Source: Terrimonas ginsenosidimutans (GTDB lineage Bacteria > Bacteroidota > Bacteroidia > Chitinophagales > Chitinophagaceae). Taken from it: a stretch of DNA of 64,000 nt. Every line of letters starts with the position of its first letter. The stretch's first letter is position 1. Below, piece by piece: positions 1-9,446 of the stretch. Position numbers and translations under genes: made by a program. The stretch lies in NCBI RefSeq assembly GCF_022012415.1, contig NZ_JAKLTR010000014.1, positions 1-64,000 of the forward strand. Direction: 5' to 3'. The notes beneath the pieces were generated by a model. That model was given only the letters and a program-made list of their open reading frames with translations. It ran no database searches and was not told the DNA's origin.

Positions 1-125
1 TTCGCCGCGCACGTCGCGTATCGCCGCGTCCGCCGCGTTCCCCTACGCCATCAAGCTATCAAGAAATTATTCGGTGGCGGAGTGCCAAGTCTCCCCTGAA
101 GGGGAGATTTGAGGGGGCTCCACGC
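1..125. repeat. Intergenic repeat element at left edge of the PUL
   Basis: This is non-coding DNA downstream of fecR. Bases 26-75 are repeated with two mismatches at 18993-19042, on the other side of the PUL. Bases 90-107 form a short hairpin (TCTCCCC/GGGGAGA, loop TGAA) followed by a G-rich stretch; related sequence (CCTTCAGGGGAGATTT) recurs near 19075-19095 and, inverted, near 18930-18950. The element is cut by the window edge, so a left inverted arm cannot be judged. Confidence 0.75.
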
Positions 126-1262
126 TCAATTTATCTCAACAACTCCATCCTTAAACGTATAGCTCACCTCCATCCCACTCGACAGTCTGTTAAGAAAATC
201 AGTAACAGACTTGTTCTTATCGATCATTCCCGTAAAACGTTTTTGCCTCACTCCTTTATCCTTTATCACAACCGTATAGCCATAACATCTTTCCAGGATC
301 CTGCCTATTTCCGATACCTGAGCATTATAAAAATTATACTGCCCATCCATCCAGGAAAGCACTTCGGCCTTATCAAAAATACTTACTGCAGGTGAGCTTC
401 CATTCGTCACCATCCCCTGCTGACCAGGTTTAAGATCTACTTTTCCCGCAACAGAACTAAGATTTACTTTTCCCTCCACCAATGCCACTTTCACCTGTCC
501 GCTATCATAGCTGTTCAGATTGAATTGTGTTCCCAACACCTCTATGTCTGCACCCGGCATGCGAACGATGAAAGGATGGGCTGCATCGGCAGAAACCTTC
601 AGGTAAGCTTCACCATTCAATTCTATTTCTCTTGTATCTCCTGAAAAATTCATGGGAAACCGCACTGTCGTGGCTGAATTGATCCAAAGCTCTGACTTAT
701 CAGATAATTGTATTTTATAGTCTTTGCCAGCAGGTACAGCGATCCGTGCCCATTTATTGCTGCCTGCATCATACCTAAGCGATTTGCCATCGGTGGTGAG
801 CGTGGTTCCTCCCTCAGCGGCAATCGTCTGTTGCACTGAATCGCTCAGGCCAATAGGCTCACCGCCTTCTACCTGGAAAATTATCCTGGATTCTTCTTTG
901 CCTGATTTACCGGCAAGATGTTGTCCCTGTCCGGTTGGTGATGACATGGGGCGAAGCAGCAACACGCCCGCTATGACCGACGCGGCAATGGCGGCGGGAA
1001 GAAGCAATCGCAAGACTTTTGCCTTTTTTGCAGGCTTGCCGATCCTTTCTTCAACAAGTTTCCATTCCGCTTTGGTATCGACGGATGATAAAAACTTTTT
1101 CGCCTCCTCTTTCTTATAGAACGAGTTCACTTCATTCCACAGCTCCTGTGCGGGTCCGGGTTTGCTGATCAGCGATTGCAGCACCTGATCATCATCCGGA
1201 TGAATAGTGCTGCTTAATTTTTCAAAGATGAGGTTCTTTATATATTCCTGGCTATGGTCCAT
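126..1262 (-). CDS. FecR-family anti-sigma factor (DUF4974 C-terminus)
   Basis: This 378-aa protein looks like an inner-membrane anti-sigma factor that holds the neighbouring ECF sigma factor until the STN domain of the cognate SusC signals substrate. The N-terminal ~80 residues are the cytoplasmic sigma-binding part. One membrane segment (LLLPAAIAASVIAGVLLL) lies at about residues 86-103. A periplasmic FecR domain follows (about 165-265, with GEAYLKV and ADIEVLGTQFNL), then a DUF4974-type C-terminal domain (about 305-378). ATG start; the sigma gene ends 39 bp upstream on the same strand, so the two are co-transcribed. The order sigma-fecR divergent from susC is the classic FecI/FecR-like arrangement of Bacteroidota PULs. 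Family assignment is firm; the partner is inferred from position. Confidence 0.93.
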   Translation of the reverse strand: MDHSQEYIKNLIFEKLSSTIHPDDDQVLQSLISKPGPAQELWNEVNSFYKKEEAKKFLSSVDTKAEWKLVEERIGKPAKKAKVLRLLLPAAIAASVIAGVLLLRPMSSPTGQGQHLAGKSGKEESRIIFQVEGGEPIGLSDSVQQTIAAEGGTTLTTDGKSLRYDAGSNKWARIAVPAGKDYKIQLSDKSELWINSATTVRFPMNFSGDTREIELNGEAYLKVSADAAHPFIVRMPGADIEVLGTQFNLNSYDSGQVKVALVEGKVNLSSVAGKVDLKPGQQGMVTNGSSPAVSIFDKAEVLSWMDGQYNFYNAQVSEIGRILERCYGYTVVIKDKGVRQKRFTGMIDKNKSVTDFLNRLSSGMEVSYTFKDGVVEIN

Positions 1263-1301
1263 GGTTGTATTTAGACAGTGATTCGGCGAAACGGGTGACA
1301 G

Positions 1302-1847
1302 CTATTTCAATTTTGACCGTAAAACTTTTAATCCCCTTAGCAATACGGTCTTTACCGTGTTTACACTGATCCCCAATTCACCGGCGATCACACTTCGCTT
1401 CTTTTTTTCGAGATAATAAAGCCGGAAGATCTCTGCGGTTTTCTGCGGGAGATTATCAATAGCTATATGGATCTGATCGATCTTGTCATCCTGGTGAACC
1501 TCTATATTATTATAGGATGATTCATCAGCGGTCTCCCGCACGCTTGCAAGATATTTGTAAGCTTCCTGCCGCTTTTCAGCGGTTTTGGCGGACTGCAGAT
1601 GATTAAGACACCGGTTCCGGACAGCTGTACCAAGATAAGCGCTCAGCGAGTGAATATTTTTCCAATGCTGTTTTTTCCAGAATTCAATGAAGATCTCCTG
1701 GACGATATCTTTTGCCTGCTGCTCATCCTGTAAAATGAAAAATGCCTCCATCAGTAAGCGTTGGTGGTAGTGGGAGAAGATCTCGCCAAATGCAGATTCA
1801 TCTCCTTGCTGCATCCGGTGTAGAAGCGTTTGGTCGTCGGTTGGCAT
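1302..1847 (-). CDS. RNA polymerase ECF sigma-70 factor
   Basis: This 181-aa ECF sigma factor has the expected size. Region 2 is at about residues 20-90 (AFGEIFSHYHQRL, DIVQEIFIEFWKK) and region 4 at about 125-180, with a helix-turn-helix in GELGISVNTVKTVLLRG. It probably directs transcription of the divergent susC operon starting 122 bp away, and is released by the FecR protein encoded just downstream. The ATG at 1847 is the only sensible start. The 1848-1969 spacer must hold the promoters for both directions. Nothing unusual in length or motifs. Confidence 0.95.
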   Translation of the reverse strand: MPTDDQTLLHRMQQGDESAFGEIFSHYHQRLLMEAFFILQDEQQAKDIVQEIFIEFWKKQHWKNIHSLSAYLGTAVRNRCLNHLQSAKTAEKRQEAYKYLASVRETADESSYNNIEVHQDDKIDQIHIAIDNLPQKTAEIFRLYYLEKKKRSVIAGELGISVNTVKTVLLRGLKVLRSKLK

Positions 1848-1957
1848 AGTAAGAACAGCGATCGTTAGATCCCAAACCTACAATTTTATTTAAAAAGTAA
1901 CCCAAAAATGTCACCCGTTCTTGCATCTGCCTTGTCTAAAGACAAAACGAATCGACC

Positions 1958-1965
1958 AAACGATT
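1958..1965 (+). promoter_or_regulatory. LacI-like half-palindrome AAnCGnTT before susC
   Basis: AAACGATT lies 4 nt before the susC ATG within the sequence CAAACGATTGCTTATG. The same string from AAACGATTGC to ATG precedes the second susC (26710), and close variants precede rbsK (24691) and the GRP transporter (25650). AAnCGnTT is the core of LacI-family operators; operator function here is an inference. Confidence 0.4.
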
Positions 1966-1969
1966 GCTT

Positions 1970-4900
1970 ATGTCTATTTCATTACAGAATTTCCTTCGGT
2001 CTTTCCTGTTGGTTTTTGCTTGCGCCGTCGTCCATTCGGCGACAGCACAGATGCCTACCGACAAGTATCCCGCACAATTTAAGCAGGCCCCGCTATCGGA
2101 AGTGTTCAGGTATATCCGCTCCAAAACAGGGTTCTCCTTTTTTTACAGTAACCAGCAGTTGAACGATCAGCAGAAAGTCACGCTTCAGTTCAGCAGCGCC
2201 ACCACCGACCAGGTATTAAAAGTGGTGTTGGGTGATCAGTATAGCTGGACAGGAAAGGATAAGACGATTACGATCACGAAAAATCAGTCAGGGCTTTCAT
2301 CTGCATCTGCTAAAGACACATTGCCCGCGCCAGCAAATGGCGTGTTGATCCATGGGCAGATCATTGGTGAAGATGCGGCACCGCTTGCCGGTGCTTCGAT
2401 CAACATTAAAGGCACTTCTTCAACAGGAACTATCTCCGATGATAAAGGAAATTTCCAGATCATGGATGCCACAGGAGGAAAAGCCATCCTGGAGATAAGC
2501 TATGTTGGATATCAGAAAACGGAACTGCAATTACCACAGAAAATGCCGCTGAAGATCACCCTGAAGAATGGAGAAACAAGCATGGGTGATGTGGTGGTGA
2601 TCGGCTATGGTTCGGTGAATCGCAAAGACCTGACCGGTTCAGTTGCCCAGGTAAATATGGAAGATGTGAGCAAGGCGCCGGTTGCATCTTTTACCGAAGC
2701 GCTGGCAGGTCGCATTGCCGGTGTGCAGGTGAGCTCGAATGATGGACAGCCCGGTGTAACGCAGGAGATCGTTATTCGTGGCGCGAATTCGCTGACACAA
2801 TCAAACGCTCCCCTGTATGTGATCGATGGTTTTCCTGTAGAAGATCTGCAGGCTGCCGCGGTAAATAATGAAGACATCGAATCGATCAACATCCTGAAAG
2901 ATGCTTCCGCAACGGCGATCTATGGAGCCCGCGCGGCAAATGGCGTTGTGGTGATCACCACCAAAAAAGGAAAAGCCGGGAAGATGACGATCAACTTCAG
3001 CACCTCTCAGGGTTTTCAGTCTATCCGGAAAAAGATGGATATGATGACGCCATATGACTTCGTTCAGTATAATCTTGAGCTGAAACCGCAGGTCACGCAG
3101 GATCGTTATCTGCAGGCCTATGGCAAAACACTTGATGATTATAGAGGGCAGGCGGGTGTTGACTGGCAGGATGCCATACTGTCGAACACACCTATTACCA
3201 GCATGTATAATCTGAGTCTCCGCGGTGGCAATGCGCAGACAAAATATAATATCTCCGGCTCTGTATTCGACCAGGATGGGATCCTGCGAAATTCAGGATT
3301 CAAACGTTACCAGGGAAGAATTGGTATCGATCAAACAGTCAGCACCAAATTAAAAGCTGGCGTCAGTATCAATTATAGCAGAACTGCTACCAATGGACAG
3401 CCTGTATCAAGTCCGGAATCAGAAACCAATCAATCCACCGCATTGTTATACCGGGTATGGGGTTATCGCCCTGTTGCTGCTTCCGCCATCAACCTGCTGG
3501 AAGAAGAATCAGACCCGGAGAACCTGACCAATAATGAGATCAGGCTGAATCCTGTCATTACAAACGATAACGAGTTCCGGCGGGGTAAGATCACGGATAT
3601 CATCGCCAATGCTTACCTCGAATATAAGATAGCGCGGGATCTGACCTTCCGTGCAACCGGTGCGCTGAATAACCGCACGCAACGGAATGACGCGTTCTAT
3701 AATTCAAAAACAACACAGGGTTCTCCGTTAAATCCGCTGAATACAAGAGGACAATGGGGTTCCGTGACTTATGCTGAACGCAATATCTGGATCAATGAGA
3801 ACACGCTGAACTACAATAAGAGCCTTCCAAACAATCATAAGCTGAACCTGCTGGCAGGTTTTTCCATGCAGAATACTTCTGTCAGCACAAACGGATACGC
3901 CGCGACGCTGGTGCCCAATGAAGAACTCGGCATCGATGGTCTGGATGAAGGAACTCCTTACAGCATCAGGTCTTCCTCCAGCCGCTCAACACTGGTCTCC
4001 GTTTTCGGCAGAGCAAATTACAGTATCGACTCACGTTTTCTCTTTACCGCAACGCTCCGTGGTGATGGCTCTTCCAAGTTTGCGCCCGGCTACCGCTGGG
4101 GATACTTTCCTTCAGGCGCCTTTGCCTGGAATCTCGCCGAAGAAAAATTTCTGAAGAACAATCGTATCATATCAGCAGCAAAAATCCGTACAAGCTATGG
4201 TGTAACGGGAAATAACCGTGTTGCCGATTTTGCTTACCTGCCAAGCCTGATGATGCCGATCCGGTATTCTTATTCTTTCAATAATGGTACGCCGACCAAT
4301 GGGGTGATCCCAAACGACCTTGGCAATGCTGAATTAAAATGGGAAAGCACCGCACAAATAGACGCAGGGTTTGATCTTGGTTTTTTGGATGACAAGATCA
4401 ATCTTACGGTTGATGTATACCGCAAGAACACAAGCGATCTGCTCTTCTTCGCAGATGTACCTTTTACATCCGGTTATGAAAAAGCTTACCGGAATATCGG
4501 TAAGATCCGGAATGAAGGGATCGAGTTCAGCCTGAACACGGTCAACATCGATAAAAAGAATTTTCGCTGGGAATCTAACTTCAATATCAGTTTTAACCGG
4601 AATAAGATCCTGGCGCTCTCCGGCGACCAGCAGAACCTTTTCAATTTCGTGAGTGTATTCACGCAATACAATAACTCCCCTCTTTATCTATCTCAGGTTG
4701 GCCAGCCGGCAGGAATGTTCTATGGTTACATTTTCGACGGTGTGTATCAGTATGAAGATTTCAACAACAATAATAACACGTACACACTCAGGCAGGATGT
4801 GCCCACGAACGGAAACGAGCGCAGCACGATCCAGCCCGGTGATATCAAATACAGGGATCTGAACGGCGATGGCGTGGTGGATGCCTATGACCAGGCGATC

Positions 4901-5416
4901 ATTGGAAATGGCATGCCGAAGCATATCGGCGGTTTCACCAATAATTTCCGCTACAAGAATTTCCAGCTGAATATTTTCTTTCAATGGTCTTATGGAAATA
5001 ATATCTATAATGCCAACCGGCTGTTCTTCGAAGGAAATACCTTGCTCATTACCGACCTGAATCAATACAAATCCTATGTTGATCGCTGGTCGCCGGAGAA
5101 CCAGACCAATGCAAATTTCAGAGCCGGTGGTCAGGGTCCTGCGGGACGTCATTCTTCCCGTGTCCTGGAAGATGGATCATACCTGCGGTTAAAAACATTT
5201 TCATTTGGTTATGATGTTCCGGCGAAATACCTGCGGCGCGTATTCATGAAATCACTGAACATAAACCTGTCTGCACAAAACCTGCTGACCTGGACGAACT
5301 ACTCCGGTATGGATCCCGAAGTATCTGTCCGGAATAGTGTGCTCACGCCGGGATTTGACTATTCTGCTTACCCGCACGCTCGCACGATCGTATTCGGTGT
5401 ACGCGCCGGTTTTTAA
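1970..5416 (+). CDS. SusC/RagA TonB-dependent outer-membrane transporter with STN domain
   Basis: This 1148-aa outer-membrane importer takes up oligosaccharides with its SusD partner. Order: signal peptide to about residue 26 (ends HSATAQ), STN (secretin/TonB short N-terminal) domain at about 35-105, carboxypeptidase-regulatory-like beta domain at about 125-200 (GQIIGEDAAPLAGASI), TonB plug starting around GDVVVIGYGSVNRKDLTG (about 205-325, with the family motif LKDASATAIYGARAANG), then the barrel to the C-terminus. The STN domain fits control by the adjacent divergent sigma/FecR pair. The reading frame is open from a TTG at 1964, but the ATG at 1970 is preferred. First gene of an operon running to 18884; susD follows after 54 bp. 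Confidence 0.95.
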   Translation: MSISLQNFLRSFLLVFACAVVHSATAQMPTDKYPAQFKQAPLSEVFRYIRSKTGFSFFYSNQQLNDQQKVTLQFSSATTDQVLKVVLGDQYSWTGKDKTITITKNQSGLSSASAKDTLPAPANGVLIHGQIIGEDAAPLAGASINIKGTSSTGTISDDKGNFQIMDATGGKAILEISYVGYQKTELQLPQKMPLKITLKNGETSMGDVVVIGYGSVNRKDLTGSVAQVNMEDVSKAPVASFTEALAGRIAGVQVSSNDGQPGVTQEIVIRGANSLTQSNAPLYVIDGFPVEDLQAAAVNNEDIESINILKDASATAIYGARAANGVVVITTKKGKAGKMTINFSTSQGFQSIRKKMDMMTPYDFVQYNLELKPQVTQDRYLQAYGKTLDDYRGQAGVDWQDAILSNTPITSMYNLSLRGGNAQTKYNISGSVFDQDGILRNSGFKRYQGRIGIDQTVSTKLKAGVSINYSRTATNGQPVSSPESETNQSTALLYRVWGYRPVAASAINLLEEESDPENLTNNEIRLNPVITNDNEFRRGKITDIIANAYLEYKIARDLTFRATGALNNRTQRNDAFYNSKTTQGSPLNPLNTRGQWGSVTYAERNIWINENTLNYNKSLPNNHKLNLLAGFSMQNTSVSTNGYAATLVPNEELGIDGLDEGTPYSIRSSSSRSTLVSVFGRANYSIDSRFLFTATLRGDGSSKFAPGYRWGYFPSGAFAWNLAEEKFLKNNRIISAAKIRTSYGVTGNNRVADFAYLPSLMMPIRYSYSFNNGTPTNGVIPNDLGNAELKWESTAQIDAGFDLGFLDDKINLTVDVYRKNTSDLLFFADVPFTSGYEKAYRNIGKIRNEGIEFSLNTVNIDKKNFRWESNFNISFNRNKILALSGDQQNLFNFVSVFTQYNNSPLYLSQVGQPAGMFYGYIFDGVYQYEDFNNNNNTYTLRQDVPTNGNERSTIQPGDIKYRDLNGDGVVDAYDQAIIGNGMPKHIGGFTNNFRYKNFQLNIFFQWSYGNNIYNANRLFFEGNTLLITDLNQYKSYVDRWSPENQTNANFRAGGQGPAGRHSSRVLEDGSYLRLKTFSFGYDVPAKYLRRVFMKSLNINLSAQNLLTWTNYSGMDPEVSVRNSVLTPGFDYSAYPHARTIVFGVRAGF

Positions 5417-5470
5417 TTAACGACTGACTTCACAACACAAGTTCATCAGACCACTATAAACAAATACACG

Positions 5471-7048
5471 ATGAAACGCCTTGCCTGCATAATGCTGTTA
5501 ACAACCGGAACATTGCTGACAGCATGCAATAAAGTTCTAGACACGAAGCCAACAGACTTCCTCTCCCCTGTCACCTATTACAAAACAGAAAAGCAATTGA
5601 ATTTTGCACTCGCCGCGGTGTATGATGTAATGGGCGACGCTGGTTTTTACAAACAGATCTATACCGCGCGGCTGGGCAACGAAGCTGATGAGGGCTTCTA
5701 TGCCCGCAATACGGTGATCGCCGGCGTGCAGGTATATAACTTCTCTCCGACCGATACCGATGTGCAGAACCTCTGGAAGTCGTTATACGATGGTATCAAC
5801 CGCGCGAATGTACTATTAGCGAATATCCCACTGGCCACAGAAGTAGCGGACGATGTCAAAAACATCATTAAAGGCGAAGCACTGTTCCTGCGTGGCTATT
5901 ATTACTTCTTACTGGTGCAGCATTGGGGTGGAGTTCCATTGATCACTCAACCTACTGCTTCCGCCAATGAAACAGCTGTGTCACGCGCGACCATTGCACA
6001 GGTGTATGCGCAGATTCTGCTTGATATGGAAGAATCAGAGACGCTGGTATTGCCGGCAAGCACGGCCGGCCACGGTGGCCGGATCAATCGATCAGCGGTG
6101 AGAGGATTGCTGGCAAGAGTCTGCCTGACAATGGCAGGCAAACCACTCGGTGATGTGAGCAAATACCAGGCAGCAAGAGACTGGGCAAAAAAGATCATTG
6201 ATGATGCAGGCTCGGCTCATGCACTGAACCCTGACTATTCGCAGGTCTTTATCAACTACGCCCAGGATAAATATGATATCAAAGAAAGCATCTGGGAAGT
6301 GGAATTCTGGGGAAACAATACCAATGCCTATAATGAAACCGGGTGTGTTGGCGCCTGGAATGGTATTCAATCGACTGATCAGACAATTGGCGTGGCATAT
6401 GGATTTATCAATGCAACATCCAAATTATACAACTCTTATGCACCTGGAGATCTTCGTCGCGACTGGGCCATTGCCCCCTTCTCCTATTCCGGTACAACGA
6501 AAGTGATGAAGGCAAGTACACCCGCCAGTGCTTTATGGACACGCAATATCGGCAAGTTCAGAAGAGAGTACGAGTTGCTTACACCTAAATCAAATAACGC
6601 AACTCCCCAAAACATGCCATTGCTGCGCTATTCGGATGTGTTGCTCATGTTTGCTGAAGCAGACAATGAAGTGAACCAGGGGCCAACACAGGACGCATAC
6701 AATGCCATCAATCTTGTCAGGAAACGCGCCTTTGGGAAATTATTACCGAATGCTGTAAACCCTGATGAGTACAATCTCTCCGGAATGGATCATGAATCAT
6801 TTTTCCAGGAGATCATTAAGGAACGTTCAAGAGAACTGTGTTTTGAATTACACCGCAAACATGACCTGATCCGTTGGGGAATATTTGTTCCAACCATGAA
6901 AGCGGTTGAGAACCTGATCGGGCTTGAAGCCTCCGGTCAGTATTACGCGCTTACGTTCAGAAACGTTTCAGACAAACACGTGATCTTCCCGATTCCAGCA
7001 AGGGAACTGGCACTAAACAAAAATCTGCAGCAAAATGATAAATGGTAA
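5471..7048 (+). CDS. SusD/RagB family surface glycan-binding lipoprotein
   Basis: This 525-aa lipoprotein is the SusD lid of the transporter encoded upstream. The signal peptide ends in a lipobox (LLTACNK), so Cys19 would be lipidated. The N-terminal TPR-like SusD_3 region (residues ~20-220, DTKPTDFLSP) and the C-terminal SusD domain (~330-525) are both present. The latter carries the typical ERSRELCFELHRKHDLIRWG and the ending FPIPARELALNKNLQQN. Length is normal. It lies 54 bp after susC and overlaps or abuts the next gene, so it is translated within the same operon. Confidence 0.95.
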   Translation: MKRLACIMLLTTGTLLTACNKVLDTKPTDFLSPVTYYKTEKQLNFALAAVYDVMGDAGFYKQIYTARLGNEADEGFYARNTVIAGVQVYNFSPTDTDVQNLWKSLYDGINRANVLLANIPLATEVADDVKNIIKGEALFLRGYYYFLLVQHWGGVPLITQPTASANETAVSRATIAQVYAQILLDMEESETLVLPASTAGHGGRINRSAVRGLLARVCLTMAGKPLGDVSKYQAARDWAKKIIDDAGSAHALNPDYSQVFINYAQDKYDIKESIWEVEFWGNNTNAYNETGCVGAWNGIQSTDQTIGVAYGFINATSKLYNSYAPGDLRRDWAIAPFSYSGTTKVMKASTPASALWTRNIGKFRREYELLTPKSNNATPQNMPLLRYSDVLLMFAEADNEVNQGPTQDAYNAINLVRKRAFGKLLPNAVNPDEYNLSGMDHESFFQEIIKERSRELCFELHRKHDLIRWGIFVPTMKAVENLIGLEASGQYYALTFRNVSDKHVIFPIPARELALNKNLQQNDKW

Positions 7049-7052
7049 AACG

Positions 7053-8006
7053 ATGGCGATGCAAAAAAATACTACCACAAATATATTGACCGGTATCAGC
7101 CTGATGATGCTGATATTCATCCAAACTTCCTGCACGAAAGACCTCGAGGTGAATGGCGGTGTGCCTGATCTGAAAGTAAGTTTACCGGCTGCAACATTCA
7201 AAGTTGGTGAACCTGTCTTGTTTCAATTTGAAGGCGATGCAGGATTGATCAGTTTCTTTTCCGGTGAAGTGTTTCATGACTATGAATACAGATCCGGGCG
7301 AACGCTGGAACAAGGTACATTGAACATGTCGTTCAACACGAATGTGCAGTATGGAACGCAGGCCAATCAATTCTCCGTGCAGGCTTCTTCAGACTTCAAT
7401 GGCAACTACACTTCGTTTGACAACGTACGCCAGGCAACCTGGACGGATATCACTAACCGGTTTACGATCGCAACCGCAACAACCTATGTTCCTTCGGGCG
7501 CAAAAGATATCACCGACCTCATCCAGGAAGGAAAACCACTCTACCTCGCCTTCAAATACATTTACCGGCCTTCAGCACAAAACGGATTACGCCGTACATG
7601 GAGAGTGCAGAACTTCAATCTCAGCTCTACCACCGCATCACTCGGCACACAGGTGATCGGGAATATGACGACTTCAGGATTCACCACCGTTGATCAGAAT
7701 CCGCAAACAGAACCAACAGCTACTACGATCTCTGCAACGACCATTTCACTTGTCGGAACAGCGGTTACACCGTCAACCCTGACCAGCGAAACCTGGGTGA
7801 TCACAAAAGGATTCAGCACCGGCAAGGTTGATCTTGGCCCTGACAGACCTGTGGCGATCAAAGGTATTGCGGATGCGAAACTTACCGGCTATGCGCATGT
7901 TTATGAAAAGCCGGGAACGTATAAGGCTTATTTCATTTCGGCTAACGCCAATATTGATGCAAAGAAAGAAACGATCCAGAGTGTAGATGTAATCATACAA
8001 CCATAA
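7053..8006 (+). CDS. DUF5017-like surface lipoprotein of the PUL
   Basis: The product is about 317 aa, a predicted lipoprotein (lipobox IQTSC at the end of a hydrophobic signal). The region after it resembles DUF5017 proteins that accompany SusD in Bacteroidota: GEPVLFQFEGDAGLISFFSGEV around residues 50-75 and FKYIYR later. The position directly after susD suggests a surface glycan-binding role (SusE/F-like), which is inferred and untested. Start choice: ATGs at 7035, 7053 and 7059 are all in frame. 7035 would overlap the susD stop by 14 nt; 7053 leaves a compact lipoprotein signal and is preferred. The acetylesterase gene follows after 6 bp. Confidence 0.72.
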   Translation: MAMQKNTTTNILTGISLMMLIFIQTSCTKDLEVNGGVPDLKVSLPAATFKVGEPVLFQFEGDAGLISFFSGEVFHDYEYRSGRTLEQGTLNMSFNTNVQYGTQANQFSVQASSDFNGNYTSFDNVRQATWTDITNRFTIATATTYVPSGAKDITDLIQEGKPLYLAFKYIYRPSAQNGLRRTWRVQNFNLSSTTASLGTQVIGNMTTSGFTTVDQNPQTEPTATTISATTISLVGTAVTPSTLTSETWVITKGFSTGKVDLGPDRPVAIKGIADAKLTGYAHVYEKPGTYKAYFISANANIDAKKETIQSVDVIIQP

Positions 8007-8012
8007 TCATTC

Positions 8013-9446
8013 ATGAGCTTATATAAAAAGATATCTCACGGATTTTGTAAGAAGGTGCTGATGATCGCATTAATGATCAGTCCCTGCATACTGATCGCGC
8101 AGGTTCAGTTGCCTTCGCTTTTCGCAGACAATATGATCCTGCAGCGAAAGTCGACACCGCCGATCTGGGGCAAGAGTGTCAGGAACGCGAAGATCAGTAT
8201 AAAGACATCCTGGAATAATAAAACATATACGGCGACTGCTTCCGACAAAGGTACCTGGAAAGTAAATGTCGAAACAGCTGAAGCCGGTGGGCCGTATACG
8301 ATCACTATCAAAAGCGGATCTGAAACACGAACGCTCTCGAATGTTCTACTGGGAGAAGTCTGGCTTTGTTCCGGGCAATCCAATATGGAAATGCCGGTAA
8401 GAGGCGCAATGAATCAGCCTGTGCTGAATGCAAATGAGATCTATCTGGAAGCTGACAACCCGCTGATCAGGATCTATAAAATGGAGCGCATTGCTGCGGG
8501 TACACCGCAGGATAGTTGCACAGGCGTGTGGCGTGAAAGTTCCGCTGAAGTGGTGAAATATTTCAGTACGATTGGTTATCTCTATGCACAACTGCTACAG
8601 AAAAAGCTGAACGTACCGGTTGGTATAATAGGTTCTTACTGGGGCGGTTCCGCCATACAGCCATGGATGACGCCGGAGAGCCTTGCAGATTTCGGTATTA
8701 AAGTTCCTGCTGACCTCAGTAAGATGACTGTGCCGAGAAGGGCTGCTGCTTCGCTTTACCATGGGATGATCGCGCCACTGGAAGGATATGGCATTCGTGG
8801 CTTTTTGTGGTACCAGGGCGAATCAAATGTGGAAGAACCGGCATTATACAAACGTCTCCTCCCCGCTTTGGTGAAATCATGGAGGTCCAAATGGAACAAC
8901 CCTGAATTGCCGTTCTATTATGTGCAGATCGCTCCGTACGAATACAATGGCGCTGATTCTCTTCGTTCTGCATTTCTTCGCGAAGCGCAGTTGAAAGCGC
9001 TGGACTCAATTTCCAACAGCGGTATGGCCATTGCGTTGGATGCGGGTGAGAAGACATGTATTCATCCGGCAGATAAAGCCATTGTTGCACGGCGTCTTGC
9101 CTATATCGCACTGAACAAAACGTACAACTTTAAAGGCATCGCTTACAATGGCCCGGTGTATCAATCTCACACTGTTACGGATGGCAAAGTAAACATTCAG
9201 TTCAGGAATGCGGAGAATGGTATCACTGCGTATTATAAGCCGGTAACGTTGTTTGAAATCGCCGGCAGTGATAAAGTGTTTTATCCGGCGGAAGCCCTGA
9301 TCACAAAAGAAAAAGGTATCACTGTATGGAGCGATAAAGTGAAAGTACCGGTAGCGATCCGCTATGCTTTCAGGAATTGGGTGAAAGGTGAAATTTATAA
9401 TAACGAAGGCATTCCGATGTCCTCTTTCCGTACCGATGACTGGTAA
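8013..9446 (+). CDS. Sialate O-acetylesterase-family SGNH carbohydrate esterase
   Basis: This 477-aa secreted esterase probably removes acetyl groups from the polysaccharide so that the lyases can act. A signal peptide ends near residue 30 (ILIAQ). A beta domain covers about 35-110. The SGNH block I motif LCSGQSNMEMP gives the nucleophile Ser123; GGSAIQPW and WYQGESN supply oxyanion-type residues; the block V histidine is His351 in CIHPADK. Family members I know usually have Asp or Asn two residues before this His; here it is Cys349. The next gene's start overlaps the stop by 11 nt, indicating translational coupling. Actual acetyl substrate unknown; sialate is only the family name. Confidence 0.87.
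   Translation: MSLYKKISHGFCKKVLMIALMISPCILIAQVQLPSLFADNMILQRKSTPPIWGKSVRNAKISIKTSWNNKTYTATASDKGTWKVNVETAEAGGPYTITIKSGSETRTLSNVLLGEVWLCSGQSNMEMPVRGAMNQPVLNANEIYLEADNPLIRIYKMERIAAGTPQDSCTGVWRESSAEVVKYFSTIGYLYAQLLQKKLNVPVGIIGSYWGGSAIQPWMTPESLADFGIKVPADLSKMTVPRRAAASLYHGMIAPLEGYGIRGFLWYQGESNVEEPALYKRLLPALVKSWRSKWNNPELPFYYVQIAPYEYNGADSLRSAFLREAQLKALDSISNSGMAIALDAGEKTCIHPADKAIVARRLAYIALNKTYNFKGIAYNGPVYQSHTVTDGKVNIQFRNAENGITAYYKPVTLFEIAGSDKVFYPAEALITKEKGITVWSDKVKVPVAIRYAFRNWVKGEIYNNEGIPMSSFRTDDW

Noticed and set aside
724-1119. 131-codon plus-strand frame inside fecR
   Set aside because: It is antisense to a well-supported FecR gene and has no features of its own.
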